A stretch of DNA of 63,233 nucleotides from CAZRKC01 sp964600665 (GCA_964600665.1 CAZRKC010000012.1:1-63233), one strand, 5' to 3'. Positions 17,890-27,676 are shown, numbered from the stretch's first letter. Notes: a model not told the origin generated them from the sequence alone. Translations and numbers: made by a program.

Positions 17890-19082
17890 ATAAATCGTTG
17901 GTGGAGTTGATGTATGAAGCGGCCAGTATCCAGCGCTGGAATGACCACATCCGCCCACATAAAGGGTTCACAGAACTGGACAAGCAGGGCCATAAAATGT
18001 ATTTCGCATACATTCTGGGCCATTTGGAAGAAATCGACAAGGATATTCGTATTGACTGGACACGATTGCTGGAAGGGGGAATCTTTGAGTTTTTTCACCG
18101 GATCGTGGTCACGGATATTAAACCACCCATATTTTATAAACTCATGGAAAAAAAGAGCAATGAACTGAACCGGTGGGTTATACGGGAGATCCAGGAGCGG
18201 ACCGGGACCATGCCAGAGGTGTTTATGCATCGGTTTGAACAGTATTTCTCCGACCCCGGATATGCACCGTTGGAAAAACGAATCTTGAAAGCAGCCCATT
18301 ATCTGGCCACCAACTGGGAGTTCAAATTTATCTATCATATGAGCGCAGGTCTGTATGGTCTGGAAGAGACGAAGAAACGGATCGAGAACGAAATCGAGGA
18401 GCATTACAATTTAGCCGGCGTACAAAAACTAAGTCTAAGTAAAAAGACCAGTAACTTTTTAGACCTGGTGGGGCAACTGCGTTTCCAGCAGCGCTGGACG
18501 CAGTCCCCGCGGATTCCGGAAACATCCGTCATGGGACATATGCTGATCGTTGCCTTGATGGCATATTTTTCGTCTTTGGAGATGAAAGCATGCCCCAAAC
18601 GAATCTACCATAACTTTTTCGGAGGATTATTTCATGACCTGCCGGAGGTGTTGACCCGGGACATCGTCTCACCGGTGAAACGCTCAGTGCAAGGCCTTGA
18701 AGATTTGATCAAGGATATCGAGAGCCGGCAGGTTGAAGAGCAGATTTTACCTTTATTGCCCGGGGAAATTCATCGGGAAGTGAGATATTTTACGGAGAAT
18801 GAATTTGAATCCAAGATCATCAAGGAAGGGGTGATTCATTTTACTTCATCAGTTGAAATCAATCGTCATTACAATCAGGATGAATATTGGCCTCTGGATG
18901 GCCAGGTATTGAAGGCGTGTGACCAACTGGCTGCTTTTACAGAAGCGTGTATTTCCATCCGTCACGGAATCACATCCAGCCATATAGAAGCCGGCTATAA
19001 AAAACTGGCCGACGACAATTGCGCCACCGTGGTGGGGGGCATTGATTTTAGCGCCCTGTACCGGGATTTTTCCGCAAAATAA
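17886..19082 (+). CDS. HD domain phosphohydrolase (YfbR/HD_3-like)
   Basis: A 398-residue protein. The HD signature is at H250-D251 in GGLFHDLPE, with an upstream His218 in SVMGHML and a downstream Arg-Asp-Ile-Val-Ser-Pro-Val-Lys block, in the pattern of YfbR-like 5'-deoxynucleotidases and PF13023. The N-terminal 180 residues are helical and also conserved-looking. A nucleotide phosphohydrolase role is inferred. It starts inside the stop of the GIY-YIG gene, with CAGGAGG nine bases upstream. Confidence 0.85.
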   Translation: MNKSLVELMYEAASIQRWNDHIRPHKGFTELDKQGHKMYFAYILGHLEEIDKDIRIDWTRLLEGGIFEFFHRIVVTDIKPPIFYKLMEKKSNELNRWVIREIQERTGTMPEVFMHRFEQYFSDPGYAPLEKRILKAAHYLATNWEFKFIYHMSAGLYGLEETKKRIENEIEEHYNLAGVQKLSLSKKTSNFLDLVGQLRFQQRWTQSPRIPETSVMGHMLIVALMAYFSSLEMKACPKRIYHNFFGGLFHDLPEVLTRDIVSPVKRSVQGLEDLIKDIESRQVEEQILPLLPGEIHREVRYFTENEFESKIIKEGVIHFTSSVEINRHYNQDEYWPLDGQVLKACDQLAAFTEACISIRHGITSSHIEAGYKKLADDNCATVVGGIDFSALYRDFSAK

Positions 19083-19095
19083 GGGAGGTAGAGAT

Positions 19096-20277
19096 TTGTT
19101 TAATCGAAGTAAATGGACTTCACCCGCAGCGTTACTTTTAATCATCATGATTGCGACCTTATTCTTTCAGTTTGGCATCGGTTTACAGCGGACTATTTAT
19201 AACAATTTCATTTCTGAGGAACTGGCCATTGAAGCCCAGGGATTAGGGATCATTGAATCCATTCGTGAGATTCCGGGTTTGCTGACCATTGTGCTGATCG
19301 CTGCCCTGGGGCTCTTCACAGAACCGGTAGCCATGGCGGTCTGTATTTCCCTTCTGTCAGTGGGACTGGTCCTTTATGGAATGGCGGGTGGCTTGGCGGG
19401 CTTGATCGTGGCCACCACAGTATACTCCGTCGGATTTCATCTATATATGCCTGTCCAGAGTTCCATGGTTTTGCGTCTCGCCAAACCTGGTGAAAAGGGA
19501 AGACGACTGGGTGAGCTGGAAAGTGTGCGGGCATTAGCGGGTTTCTTGGCCATGGGATTCGTGATTCTCACAGCCCGTTTTCTGAACTATCGCATGCTGT
19601 TCTGGTGGGCTGCGGGGTTGTCGTTGATTGGTGCTGTGATCATGCTGATCATGCCCCGGGACAAATCCCAGATCACAGCCCGGAAGATGATTTTCCGCAA
19701 AAGCTACTGGCTGTATTACGTCCTGATTTTTCTTTCCGGATCAAGGATGCATATCTATCAGATTTTTGCGACCTTCTTTCTGGTCAGTGTCTTTGAAATC
19801 CCGGTCCAGCACATGGCAATCCTGTTAGGTGTCAGCAATGTGTTTGCCATGGTGACGCGTCCCATTATCGGGCGATTCATCGACAAAGCCGGTGAGCAGG
19901 CTGCTCTGACCATCAATTATTCATTCGTCATCCTGATTTTCCTCGGGTATGCCTTTGTCCGATATCTTCCCTTTATCTACTTCTTGTATGTGCTGGACAA
20001 TGCATCCATGGGGGTATCCATGGCCATCAGTACATTCCTGGACAAGATCGCCCCCCGAGAAGAGGTCATTTCCAGCCTGGCGATGGGAAGCACCATCCAG
20101 CATATTGCCGGGGTGATGGTCCCCGTCGTGGGCGGGACTATCTGGTCTACATATGGATATCAGTACACATTTATGACCGGGGCATTCTTTGCCGTGATTT
20201 CTCTGATTGCCTGCCGGTTTATCAACCAGGAACGCAAATTGAAAGAAATCGTTGTGGTCCAAACCAGCGAATCTTAA
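19096..20277 (+). CDS. Major facilitator superfamily transporter
   Basis: A 393-residue protein with about twelve transmembrane helices and the loop GEKGRRLGELES (about residues 135-146) between the fourth and fifth helices, in place of a standard MFS motif A. TTG 19096 is chosen because GGGAGGT lies six bases upstream; longer versions overlap the HD gene without SD. It is last in the PRTase/GIY-YIG/HD operon and is followed by a terminator, so its substrate may be a nucleobase or nucleoside-like compound, but that is only context. Confidence 0.85.
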   Translation: MFNRSKWTSPAALLLIIMIATLFFQFGIGLQRTIYNNFISEELAIEAQGLGIIESIREIPGLLTIVLIAALGLFTEPVAMAVCISLLSVGLVLYGMAGGLAGLIVATTVYSVGFHLYMPVQSSMVLRLAKPGEKGRRLGELESVRALAGFLAMGFVILTARFLNYRMLFWWAAGLSLIGAVIMLIMPRDKSQITARKMIFRKSYWLYYVLIFLSGSRMHIYQIFATFFLVSVFEIPVQHMAILLGVSNVFAMVTRPIIGRFIDKAGEQAALTINYSFVILIFLGYAFVRYLPFIYFLYVLDNASMGVSMAISTFLDKIAPREEVISSLAMGSTIQHIAGVMVPVVGGTIWSTYGYQYTFMTGAFFAVISLIACRFINQERKLKEIVVVQTSES

Positions 20278-20280
20278 CGA

Positions 20281-20310
20281 AAAACTGGCACCTGAGTGCC
20301 AGTTTTTTAT
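20281..20310. terminator. Bidirectional terminator
   Basis: Perfect 11-bp stem (20281-20291 with 20296-20306), CTGA loop, then T residues. It separates the MFS operon from the hut operon that ends head-on. Confidence 0.93.
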
Positions 20311-20384
20311 TGGTTGAAGCGAAAGGAATCAACCAAGCATCCATCGCGAAAATGAATATCTCATCACATGTCCAGTGCCATCTT

Positions 20385-21038
20385 TCAACTCAGTGCCGCC
20401 ATCTTTTGAAATACAGTGGCACTGATGTGTTCTTTCTGTGCAGTCGATTCCATCAGCAGCGCATCGGCTTCTGCTTCAATGGTCACCGCAATCTGTTCAT
20501 CCTTTAGGGCACAGGTGTTGATGCGCACATTCATGACGGCCCCTTCCACTGCAGTATGGGTCAGTAATGCACTGACGCCGGCATCCGATATGGCATTGGG
20601 ATTTCCGTATTCCACAGCCAGCAGAATCGCCGGGTACAAAGCAATTGCCTGACGGGCGATAGCCAAGGGGATGGTGGCAGATTCATAGTAGGCATCCTGA
20701 ATCGACTGTCGGCGGATCGCTTTCTCAGCGTCATTGGTTTTTGGCAGTCGAAATGCATGGACGACTTTCATGTACGCCTGACTGTCAGAATCCATGAGTG
20801 TAAAAAAATCATCGCGGATTTGAGTCAATGTGGCAGCGCGAGTCCGGAATGTTGCTTGCAGTGCTTCCGGCAATGGCTCGAAACATTTACGGTCGATGGT
20901 CAAACCATATACCATCTGAATCAGGGATACAGCCGTTGCGGCCGCCCATGCTGAAACAGTCCCGCCCCCGGGAACTGGCTGATCAGACGCAATCAGTTCA
21001 GAAAAATCCTGGAGACGCATCTCCGCATATGAAGTCAT
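20385..21038 (-). CDS. fchA: Formiminotetrahydrofolate cyclodeaminase
   Basis: Converts 5-formimino-THF to 5,10-methenyl-THF and ammonia, the last step that feeds the histidine-derived one-carbon unit into folate metabolism. The 217-residue protein is the stand-alone version of the C-terminal FTCD domain: PVPGGGTVSAWAAATA near residues 21-36 and GNPNAISDAGVSALLTHTAV near 146-165 are hallmarks. It overlaps the end of hutI by four bases (ATGA). Fifth and last gene of the hut operon. Confidence 0.95.
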   Translation of the reverse strand: MTSYAEMRLQDFSELIASDQPVPGGGTVSAWAAATAVSLIQMVYGLTIDRKCFEPLPEALQATFRTRAATLTQIRDDFFTLMDSDSQAYMKVVHAFRLPKTNDAEKAIRRQSIQDAYYESATIPLAIARQAIALYPAILLAVEYGNPNAISDAGVSALLTHTAVEGAVMNVRINTCALKDEQIAVTIEAEADALLMESTAQKEHISATVFQKMAALS

Positions 21039-22306
21039 GATTCATCCCTCACTTTTAACCCCACCCATTGACCACCTTGGATCAGGATCGATCCATGTTT
21101 GATCACCGTATCAATATGGTTGATGCCCCAATGGTAGATCAGGTACTGCTCATTGGGTACATCCATGATCAGCACATCCCCTTGTTTCCCCGGTTCCAGA
21201 CTGCCGACCCGATCGCCTCTGTTGATTGCCCAGGCAGCATTGATGGTCATGCCATTGATGATTTCTGCTGGGGTAAGGCCCAAACCCAGACAGGCATGAA
21301 CCATCACAGATTGGAGGGATTCCGTGGGACAGGACCCCGGGTTATAGTCTGAGGCCAGGGCAACAGCCAGCCCGGCATCGATCATCGCCCGTGCCGGAGC
21401 GTATGTCTTCAGTTTTAAATAAAACGCAGTGCCGGGGAGCAGGATGGGAATGGTCCCGGCTTCTTTCATCATTTGGATACCCGTCTGAGATACCGCCACC
21501 AGATGTTCTGCGGTTACAGCACCCAGGCGTCCGGCCAGTTCACCGCCGCCCATGGGTTCGATCTCATCTGCATGAATTTTGATCTTGAGTCCGTAGCGTT
21601 TTCCGGTTTCCAGGATTCGCTGACTTTCGTCCACTGAAAATACACCATGTTCACAAAAACAGTCGATGAACTCCGCCAGGTGATGATGGGCGACATAGGG
21701 GATGACCGTGTTCTCCATCAGTTGAATGTAGCCCTCCCGGTCATCCTTGAATTCCGGCGGGACGGCATGCGCGCCCATATAGGTGGGTACCAGATCCAGC
21801 GGGTGGTCCATGTCCCGGACGACTTCCAGACATTTGATCTCATCCTCAAAATTCAATCCATAACCCGACTTGATTTCCACCGTGGTGGTTCCCCAGCGGA
21901 GCATGATATCCAGGCTTTTGCGGAGTTTTGCCGACAACTCCTCTCGGCTGGCACTTCGGGTCGCTCGAACTGTACTCAGGATACCGCCGCCTTGTTTGAG
22001 GATCTCCAGATACGGAACCCCTTTCATTTTCATTTCCAATTCATGTTCCCGGGAACCACCATGGACGGCATGGGTATGCGGGTCCACCAGACCGGGCATG
22101 ACTAGACGCGCTTGTGCATCGATAATTTGTGTATCAGCGGAGATGGTTTTCATCCCATCCCCGGAGCCGACAGCGGCAATCAAACCGTCCTGGATCCGTA
22201 CGAACCCGCTGGGGATCAGTCCCGGATTAGCCATATCCAAACCATAACGTGGACCCGGACCGGCACACGTCAGGACCCGGCCATTGGTGATCAGCAGATC
22301 AGCCAT
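21035..22306 (-). CDS. hutI: Imidazolonepropionase
   Basis: Hydrolyses 4-imidazolone-5-propionate to N-formimino-L-glutamate. A 423-residue amidohydrolase with the metal motif PGLVDPHTHAVHGGSREHE at about 68-86, a KIHADEIEP motif and the ALASDYNPGSCPTES block typical of HutI. ATG 22306 is chosen for AGGGGTGAG just upstream. It overlaps fchA by four bases and is ten bases from the ftcD stop. Confidence 0.96.
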   Translation of the reverse strand: MADLLITNGRVLTCAGPGPRYGLDMANPGLIPSGFVRIQDGLIAAVGSGDGMKTISADTQIIDAQARLVMPGLVDPHTHAVHGGSREHELEMKMKGVPYLEILKQGGGILSTVRATRSASREELSAKLRKSLDIMLRWGTTTVEIKSGYGLNFEDEIKCLEVVRDMDHPLDLVPTYMGAHAVPPEFKDDREGYIQLMENTVIPYVAHHHLAEFIDCFCEHGVFSVDESQRILETGKRYGLKIKIHADEIEPMGGGELAGRLGAVTAEHLVAVSQTGIQMMKEAGTIPILLPGTAFYLKLKTYAPARAMIDAGLAVALASDYNPGSCPTESLQSVMVHACLGLGLTPAEIINGMTINAAWAINRGDRVGSLEPGKQGDVLIMDVPNEQYLIYHWGINHIDTVIKHGSILIQGGQWVGLKVRDES

Positions 22307-22316
22307 GGTCTCACCC

Positions 22317-23213
22317 CTATTCACTTAATTTGTGTTCCAGCACCTGGTCCATGGAAAAGTGCTCCAATTGCAGATAATAGTCCAGACTGCCAATCAAAGC
22401 GGCCAAGGGAACCAGGCCGACGATTTCGCTACCAACGACGGTAACGCCATAACGCCGGGCTTCCATCACGATCATTTCAAAAGCCTGATAGATTGCAGTC
22501 TTCTCGTAATTCACCAGGTTCATGGAGATCTGCACTTGATTTCGCTCCTCCAGTTTAACCGCCATGGCTTTCACAAATCGTAAACCACCGTTGAGGAAAC
22601 GAATTTTCTTGGCAATTGCCTGGCCGATGTCCATTCGATCGGTGGCTAGATTGACATTGTATGCAATCAAGAAGAACCGTGCGCCGATGACACTACAGCC
22701 ACTACGGGCATTCATTGTTTTCGGCCCGAAATCCGGTGTCCATTGCGGGTCTTTGATTTTCTCGAAATATCCTTCATACTCTCCTTTGCGCACATCAGCC
22801 AGGTTTCTCCGATGGGGTGCACTGGCAGCGTCTTCATAGAGATAGACCGGGATCCCCAGTTCTTCACCGATCCGTTGACCCACTGCGCGAGACAGCTGGA
22901 CACATTCTGCCATGGTGACATTGCGTACGGGAATGAAGGGACACACATCCATGGCTCCCATCCGGGGATGGCCGCCTTTGTGTTGCGACATATCAATCAC
23001 TTCAGCTGCTTTTTTTGCCAGCCGGAACGCTGTTTCCGCCACATGTTCCGGATCACCGATAAAGGTGACCACCGTTCGGTTGTGATCGTTGTCCGGTGCA
23101 TAGTCCAGGAGTTTGACTCCGGGGGATTCTCGCACCACCTGCACGATGGCTTCGACAGCCTGGGTATCTTTGGCGCAGGAAAAGTTGGGTACACATTCGA
23201 CAATTTTGTTCAC
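22317..23213 (-). CDS. ftcD: Glutamate formimidoyltransferase
   Basis: Transfers the formimino group from N-formimino-L-glutamate to tetrahydrofolate. The 298-residue protein matches the formiminotransferase part (N- and C-subdomains) of mammalian FTCD without the cyclodeaminase, which is separate here (fchA). Typical blocks are VPNFSCAKD near the start, DHNRTVVTFIG (43-53) and KGGHPRMGAMDVCPF (about 79-93), with the conserved His82. GTG start with GGGAGG about eight bases upstream. Confidence 0.95.
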   Translation of the reverse strand: MNKIVECVPNFSCAKDTQAVEAIVQVVRESPGVKLLDYAPDNDHNRTVVTFIGDPEHVAETAFRLAKKAAEVIDMSQHKGGHPRMGAMDVCPFIPVRNVTMAECVQLSRAVGQRIGEELGIPVYLYEDAASAPHRRNLADVRKGEYEGYFEKIKDPQWTPDFGPKTMNARSGCSVIGARFFLIAYNVNLATDRMDIGQAIAKKIRFLNGGLRFVKAMAVKLEERNQVQISMNLVNYEKTAIYQAFEMIVMEARRYGVTVVGSEIVGLVPLAALIGSLDYYLQLEHFSMDQVLEHKLSE

Positions 23214-23229
23214 CGTTTTTCCTCCCGTC

Positions 23230-24879
23230 CTACTTTTTCATGGGGATCGGGACATGATGCTGGCGGGCAAAATCCAAGGCATCTGCATATCCTGCATCCA
23301 CATGCCGGATGACTCCCATCCCCGGATCACTGGTCAAAACCCGTTGCAGGCGGACGTCCATTTCCGGCGTTCCGTCGGCACAGATCACCATCCCGGCGTG
23401 GATAGAGTATCCGATCCCCACACCACCGCCATGATGAACTGAGATCCAGGTAGCACCATTGACGGCATTGATCAGCGCATTCAGGATCGGCCAGTCAGCG
23501 ATGGCATCGGAACCATCCAGCATGGCTTCGGTTTCCCGTCGAGGAGATGCCACCGATCCGCAATCCAGATGGTCTCGACCAATGACGATGGGCGCCTTCA
23601 GCTCACCTTTACGCACCAGTTCATTGAGAGCCAGACCAAATTTCGCCCGTTCTCCGTAACCCAGCCAGCAGATACGAGCCGGGAGACCCTGGAAGGCAAC
23701 TCGTTCTTGTGCCATGGGGATCCAGCGAGCCAATTTCTTATCCTCAGGGAAAAGTTCCAATACCAGCCGGTCGGTGCGGTAAATATCTTCCGGATCACCG
23801 GAAAGAGCAGCCCAGCGGAAGGGGCCTTTGCCTTCGCAAAAGAGAGGTCGAATGTATGCAGGCACAAATCCCGGGAAGTCGAAAGCGTTCTTGATCCCCT
23901 CATCATACGCAACCTGACGGATATTGTTACCATAATCAAAAGTAATCGCACCCCGGGCCTGCATGGTCAGCATGGCGTCCACATGCCGGGCGATGCTCTT
24001 TTGGGCCAGGTCGATATATTGTTTTGCATCCCTTTTGCGCAAGGCTAATGCATCCTGGTACGACATCCCGCCGGGAACATATCCATTTAACGTATCATGG
24101 GCGGATGTCTGGTCAGTCAGGATGTCCGGTGTGAAGCCCCGGGCAACCAGTTCCGGCAAAATGTCAGCGGCATTACCCAGCAACCCCACGGATAAGGCTT
24201 TCTTTTGAGCTTTGGCGTCCTGCACCAAAGCCAGGGCTTCGTCCAGGGTATCCACATAGGTATCCAGGTAGCGGGTCCGCAATCGTTTTTCGATTCGATC
24301 CCGATCGACTTCGATACACAGCGCAACCCCTTCATTCATGGTGATAGCCAACGGCTGAGCACCACCCATACCGCCTAAACCGGCGGTCAAGGTGACGGTG
24401 CCTCTCAGGGATCCACCGAAGGATTGATCGGCCACGGATGCCAGGGTCTCATAGGTGCCTTGCAGGATTCCCTGGGTGCCGATATAGATCCAGCTGCCGG
24501 CTGTCATCTGCCCGTACATGGTCAGTCCCTTGTCTTCCAATTCCCGAAAGTGCTCCCAGGTCGCCCAGTGAGGAACCAGCATGGAGTTGGAAATCAGAAC
24601 ACGGGGTGCACCGGGGTGGCTTTTCATCACACCCACCGGTTTGCCTGACTGGACCAGAAGGGTCTCATCGCTGTTCAGCTCTTTCAGGGATGCCACGATG
24701 GCGTCAAAGCATGCCCAGTTACGCGCCGCTTTACCCTGACCACCGTAGACGATCAGATTATCCGGATCTTCAGCCACATCCGGGTCCAGGTTGTTCATGA
24801 TCATCCGGTATGCAGCTTCCTGTTGCCATCCCTTGCAGTTCAATTGATTGCCCCGCGGGGCATGAATGATTCTTGACAT
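23230..24879 (-). CDS. hutU: Urocanate hydratase
   Basis: Adds water to urocanate to give imidazolone propionate, using a tightly bound NAD as electrophile. 549 residues, normal length. The glycine-rich GLGGMGGAQP (about residues 168-177) and the QTSAHDTLNGYVPGG block fit HutU. ATG with AAGGAGG six bases upstream. Twelve bases separate it from hutH and sixteen from ftcD, so all are one operon. Confidence 0.97.
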   Translation of the reverse strand: MSRIIHAPRGNQLNCKGWQQEAAYRMIMNNLDPDVAEDPDNLIVYGGQGKAARNWACFDAIVASLKELNSDETLLVQSGKPVGVMKSHPGAPRVLISNSMLVPHWATWEHFRELEDKGLTMYGQMTAGSWIYIGTQGILQGTYETLASVADQSFGGSLRGTVTLTAGLGGMGGAQPLAITMNEGVALCIEVDRDRIEKRLRTRYLDTYVDTLDEALALVQDAKAQKKALSVGLLGNAADILPELVARGFTPDILTDQTSAHDTLNGYVPGGMSYQDALALRKRDAKQYIDLAQKSIARHVDAMLTMQARGAITFDYGNNIRQVAYDEGIKNAFDFPGFVPAYIRPLFCEGKGPFRWAALSGDPEDIYRTDRLVLELFPEDKKLARWIPMAQERVAFQGLPARICWLGYGERAKFGLALNELVRKGELKAPIVIGRDHLDCGSVASPRRETEAMLDGSDAIADWPILNALINAVNGATWISVHHGGGVGIGYSIHAGMVICADGTPEMDVRLQRVLTSDPGMGVIRHVDAGYADALDFARQHHVPIPMKK

Positions 24880-24891
24880 GTTTGTTCCTCC

Positions 24892-26430
24892 TTAATCAAT
24901 GATAAAATTCGGTACGGTGGCAGCCACGGCTTCCATTAATGTGCGGGACTGGATCAGATGGGACGCTTGGTTCATATCCGGATACATGACCCGGTCGTCT
25001 TCCAAAGGTGGGACAAATCGCCGGATCAGTTCATTAGCCGTATGGGTGCCGGCACCCAGTTTCCCGTCAAACCGGCGTAAGGAAATGCCCTGGGCCGCTG
25101 CCAGATATTCGATTCCAAGCACATGGAAGGCATGCTGGATAATCTGACGGGCTTTACGAGCCGCAATGGTGCCCATGCTCACATGGTCTTCCTGATTGGC
25201 AGATGACGGAATGGAATCCACAGAAGCCGGATGGGCGAGGACCTTGTTTTCCGAAACCAACGCTGCTGCAGCATATTGAGCGATCATAAAGCCGGAGTTG
25301 AGCCCGCCTTTACCACTGGTGAGAAAGGGAGGCAGATCATTGAGTTGATGATTCACCAGTCGCTCCAGGCGGCGTTCAGAAATGTTGGCCACTTCTGCCA
25401 TGGCAATGCCCAGAAAGTCCATGGCCAGGGCTAAGGGCTGTCCGTGGAAATTTCCCCCGGACAAAATGGCGCGATCGTCTGTAAAAATCAGGGGATTATC
25501 CGTGCACGAATTGATCTCAGTATGCACCACTGACCGGCAGTAATCCAGTGCGTCCCGGGTGGCGCCGTGAACTTGGGGGGTGCAGCGCAATGCGTAGGCA
25601 TCCTGGATCCGCAATTCACCCTGACGGGTGGTATAGGTGCTCCCGGATAAAAGGGTTCGCAAGTTCAGGGCAGATTGCACCTGGCCGCAATGGGGTCGCA
25701 CACCATGAATCCGCGGGTCAAAAGCATCTGTCACCCCACGGAGTGCTTCCACCGTCATGGCCGCTGCGATGTCCATAGACGCAACGACCGTTTCACCGTC
25801 ATAACAGGCAAGGCAGCCCAATGCGCTCATCACATGGGTGCCATTGATCAAAGCCAAACCTTCTTTTTCTGCCAGGTCAACGACCGGGATCCCGGCTTTT
25901 TCCATGGCCGCTCCGCCAGTCATCCGTTGACCCTGGTATTCGGCTTCTCCCATCCCGATCATCACCAGTACCATGTGGGCCATGGGAGCCAAATCACCAC
26001 TGGCGCCCAGAGATCCTTGCTGGGGAACCACTGGAATCACCTGTTTGTTCAACATTTGGATCAAGGTCGACACGGTGGACGTGCGGATTCCGGAATGGCC
26101 TTTCGCCATTTCGTTGGCTTTCAAAAACATCATTCCCCGGACAACTTCAACCGGGAATGGATCCCCCACACCGCAGGCGTGGGACATGATCAGATTCTTT
26201 TGCAGTTGCATGGCGTCTTCTTTGGATATGACCACACTGGAAAATTTCCCGAAACCGGTGGTAATGCCGTATTCCACTTCTTCGTTGGCCACCATGGTTT
26301 CAACGATGGCACGGGACGCATCCATCTGCGCCCGGGCGGTTTCAGCAAGATCCGCAAAATACCCGAAGCGGGCCACTTTCACCACTTCGCTGATGGTGAG
26401 ATCGTGTCCGTCGATCATGATTGTTGACAA
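24892..26430 (-). CDS. hutH: Histidine ammonia-lyase
   Basis: First step of histidine catabolism: removes ammonia from L-histidine to give urocanate. The 512-residue protein holds the Ala143-Ser144-Gly145 triad in GSLGASGDLAPM that cyclises to the MIO electrophile, and Tyr53 in EYGITTGFG. TTG 26430 has GGGGGA five bases upstream; an ATG four codons later is a possible alternative. First gene of the operon; the promoter must be in 26431-26675, shared with the divergent MqsA-Panacea gene. Confidence 0.97.
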   Translation of the reverse strand: MSTIMIDGHDLTISEVVKVARFGYFADLAETARAQMDASRAIVETMVANEEVEYGITTGFGKFSSVVISKEDAMQLQKNLIMSHACGVGDPFPVEVVRGMMFLKANEMAKGHSGIRTSTVSTLIQMLNKQVIPVVPQQGSLGASGDLAPMAHMVLVMIGMGEAEYQGQRMTGGAAMEKAGIPVVDLAEKEGLALINGTHVMSALGCLACYDGETVVASMDIAAAMTVEALRGVTDAFDPRIHGVRPHCGQVQSALNLRTLLSGSTYTTRQGELRIQDAYALRCTPQVHGATRDALDYCRSVVHTEINSCTDNPLIFTDDRAILSGGNFHGQPLALAMDFLGIAMAEVANISERRLERLVNHQLNDLPPFLTSGKGGLNSGFMIAQYAAAALVSENKVLAHPASVDSIPSSANQEDHVSMGTIAARKARQIIQHAFHVLGIEYLAAAQGISLRRFDGKLGAGTHTANELIRRFVPPLEDDRVMYPDMNQASHLIQSRTLMEAVAATVPNFIID

Positions 26431-26675
26431 GAAAATCCCCCATTTCTTTGGCGTTCTATAGTCCGATCATCATACCTAATATATTGCTTAAATAACTAAA
26501 AAATCCTGCATCCGGCTGTGAGTTCAACGGTTAAATGCGGCCATTGCCAGATGGTCAGAAAACAGATAAAATGGTAGCAGATGAATGAATTGGACGGATA
26601 ATAAACCGCCGAATGACACATTATCATGGAAAGCGGCAACAAAAGCATACGATTTGATGCACAGGAGGGATATCC

Positions 26676-27644
26676 ATGGCCAACTGTCCGGTATGTCTAA
26701 AGGAAGTCGAATGGGAACGTGTATTCCGGGAAAAAACCGGGAAAGTGCGAGGAAAATCCGTTCGCTACACGGGGATCGAAGCCCGGTGTCTGGAATGCGG
26801 TGAAGTCCTGGTGCTGGAAGATTTGGATGCAGAAGACCAGAAGGTATTGTTTGCGGCTTATCGGGAGCAGGAGAAACTGATCAGTATCCCAGAGATTCTG
26901 CAGGTGATGGACAAGTATAAGATCGGCAAACGACCGTTGTCTTTGATGCTGGGCTGGGGGGAAGGAACCGTTACCCGTTACCTCAACGGCGATCTGCCCA
27001 CCCGCCAGTATTCCACCATCTTGAAAAAAATCCTGGCGGACGAGGGATATTACGCTGAGATCCTGGAAGCCAACAAAGAAGCGATCACGCGGCAGGCGTA
27101 TCGGCGCAGCCGGAAGGCCCTGGCTCAAATCATGCCGGCGGAAGAACAGTTAACCATGGAAGCCGTCAGCAGTGAAGCTTTAGAGCAGGTTACCCTGTAT
27201 ATGATCCGCCATGATCCTGGTGTGCCGGAAGCAGCGTTGCATCATCTCCTGTATTACGCACAGGGGTTTGCCCTGGCCTTCGGCAAAAACCCGCTGTTTC
27301 CGGAAACCTGCAAAGCACACGACCATGGACTTGACTACACCCCGGTGTCTCAGATCGTATCCCGCCATGCCAACCGGCCCGGTACCAGCCGGGAACCCAT
27401 GGCAGAACCGACCCAGCTGCTCCTGGATCAGGTCATGCGATATTTCGGCTGTTACAGTCCCGATATCCTATCAGCCATGGTCCGGGGAGAGAATCCCTGG
27501 CGAACGGCGATGACCAGTGACAGTGGCGTGATGGATCTGGAAGGGATGGGTGCTTTTTTCAACGAAGTCCGGGAAAAACATCTGATGCTGCATGTATCCG
27601 ACATTCGGGATTACAGTCTGGGGTTGTTTGAGAAATTGGTCTGA
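26676..27644 (+). CDS. MqsA-like zinc-finger/HTH protein with Panacea (DUF4065) domain
   Basis: 322 residues. An N-terminal zinc finger (C4, C7, C38, C41) is followed by an XRE-type helix-turn-helix (about 70-115, motif GWGEGTVTRYLNG), a linker and a C-terminal domain of about 130 residues (180-310) that resembles DUF4065/Panacea, the antitoxin domain with an LLYYAQGFAL helix. This is a known design for antitoxins and prophage-associated regulators. No toxin-like gene adjoins it: upstream is the divergent hutH, downstream (32 bases) an EamA transporter. It could regulate either neighbour, which I infer only from position. ATG with CAGGAGGG seven bases upstream. Confidence 0.8.
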   Translation: MANCPVCLKEVEWERVFREKTGKVRGKSVRYTGIEARCLECGEVLVLEDLDAEDQKVLFAAYREQEKLISIPEILQVMDKYKIGKRPLSLMLGWGEGTVTRYLNGDLPTRQYSTILKKILADEGYYAEILEANKEAITRQAYRRSRKALAQIMPAEEQLTMEAVSSEALEQVTLYMIRHDPGVPEAALHHLLYYAQGFALAFGKNPLFPETCKAHDHGLDYTPVSQIVSRHANRPGTSREPMAEPTQLLLDQVMRYFGCYSPDILSAMVRGENPWRTAMTSDSGVMDLEGMGAFFNEVREKHLMLHVSDIRDYSLGLFEKLV

Positions 27645-27676
27645 TCCGGTCCGATCCGCATAAAGGGGGAGCCTGT

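Noticed and set aside
21035..26430. Long plus-strand frames opposite the hut genes
   Set aside because: They are antisense shadows of conserved, GC-rich coding sequence, with His-rich composition and no SD.
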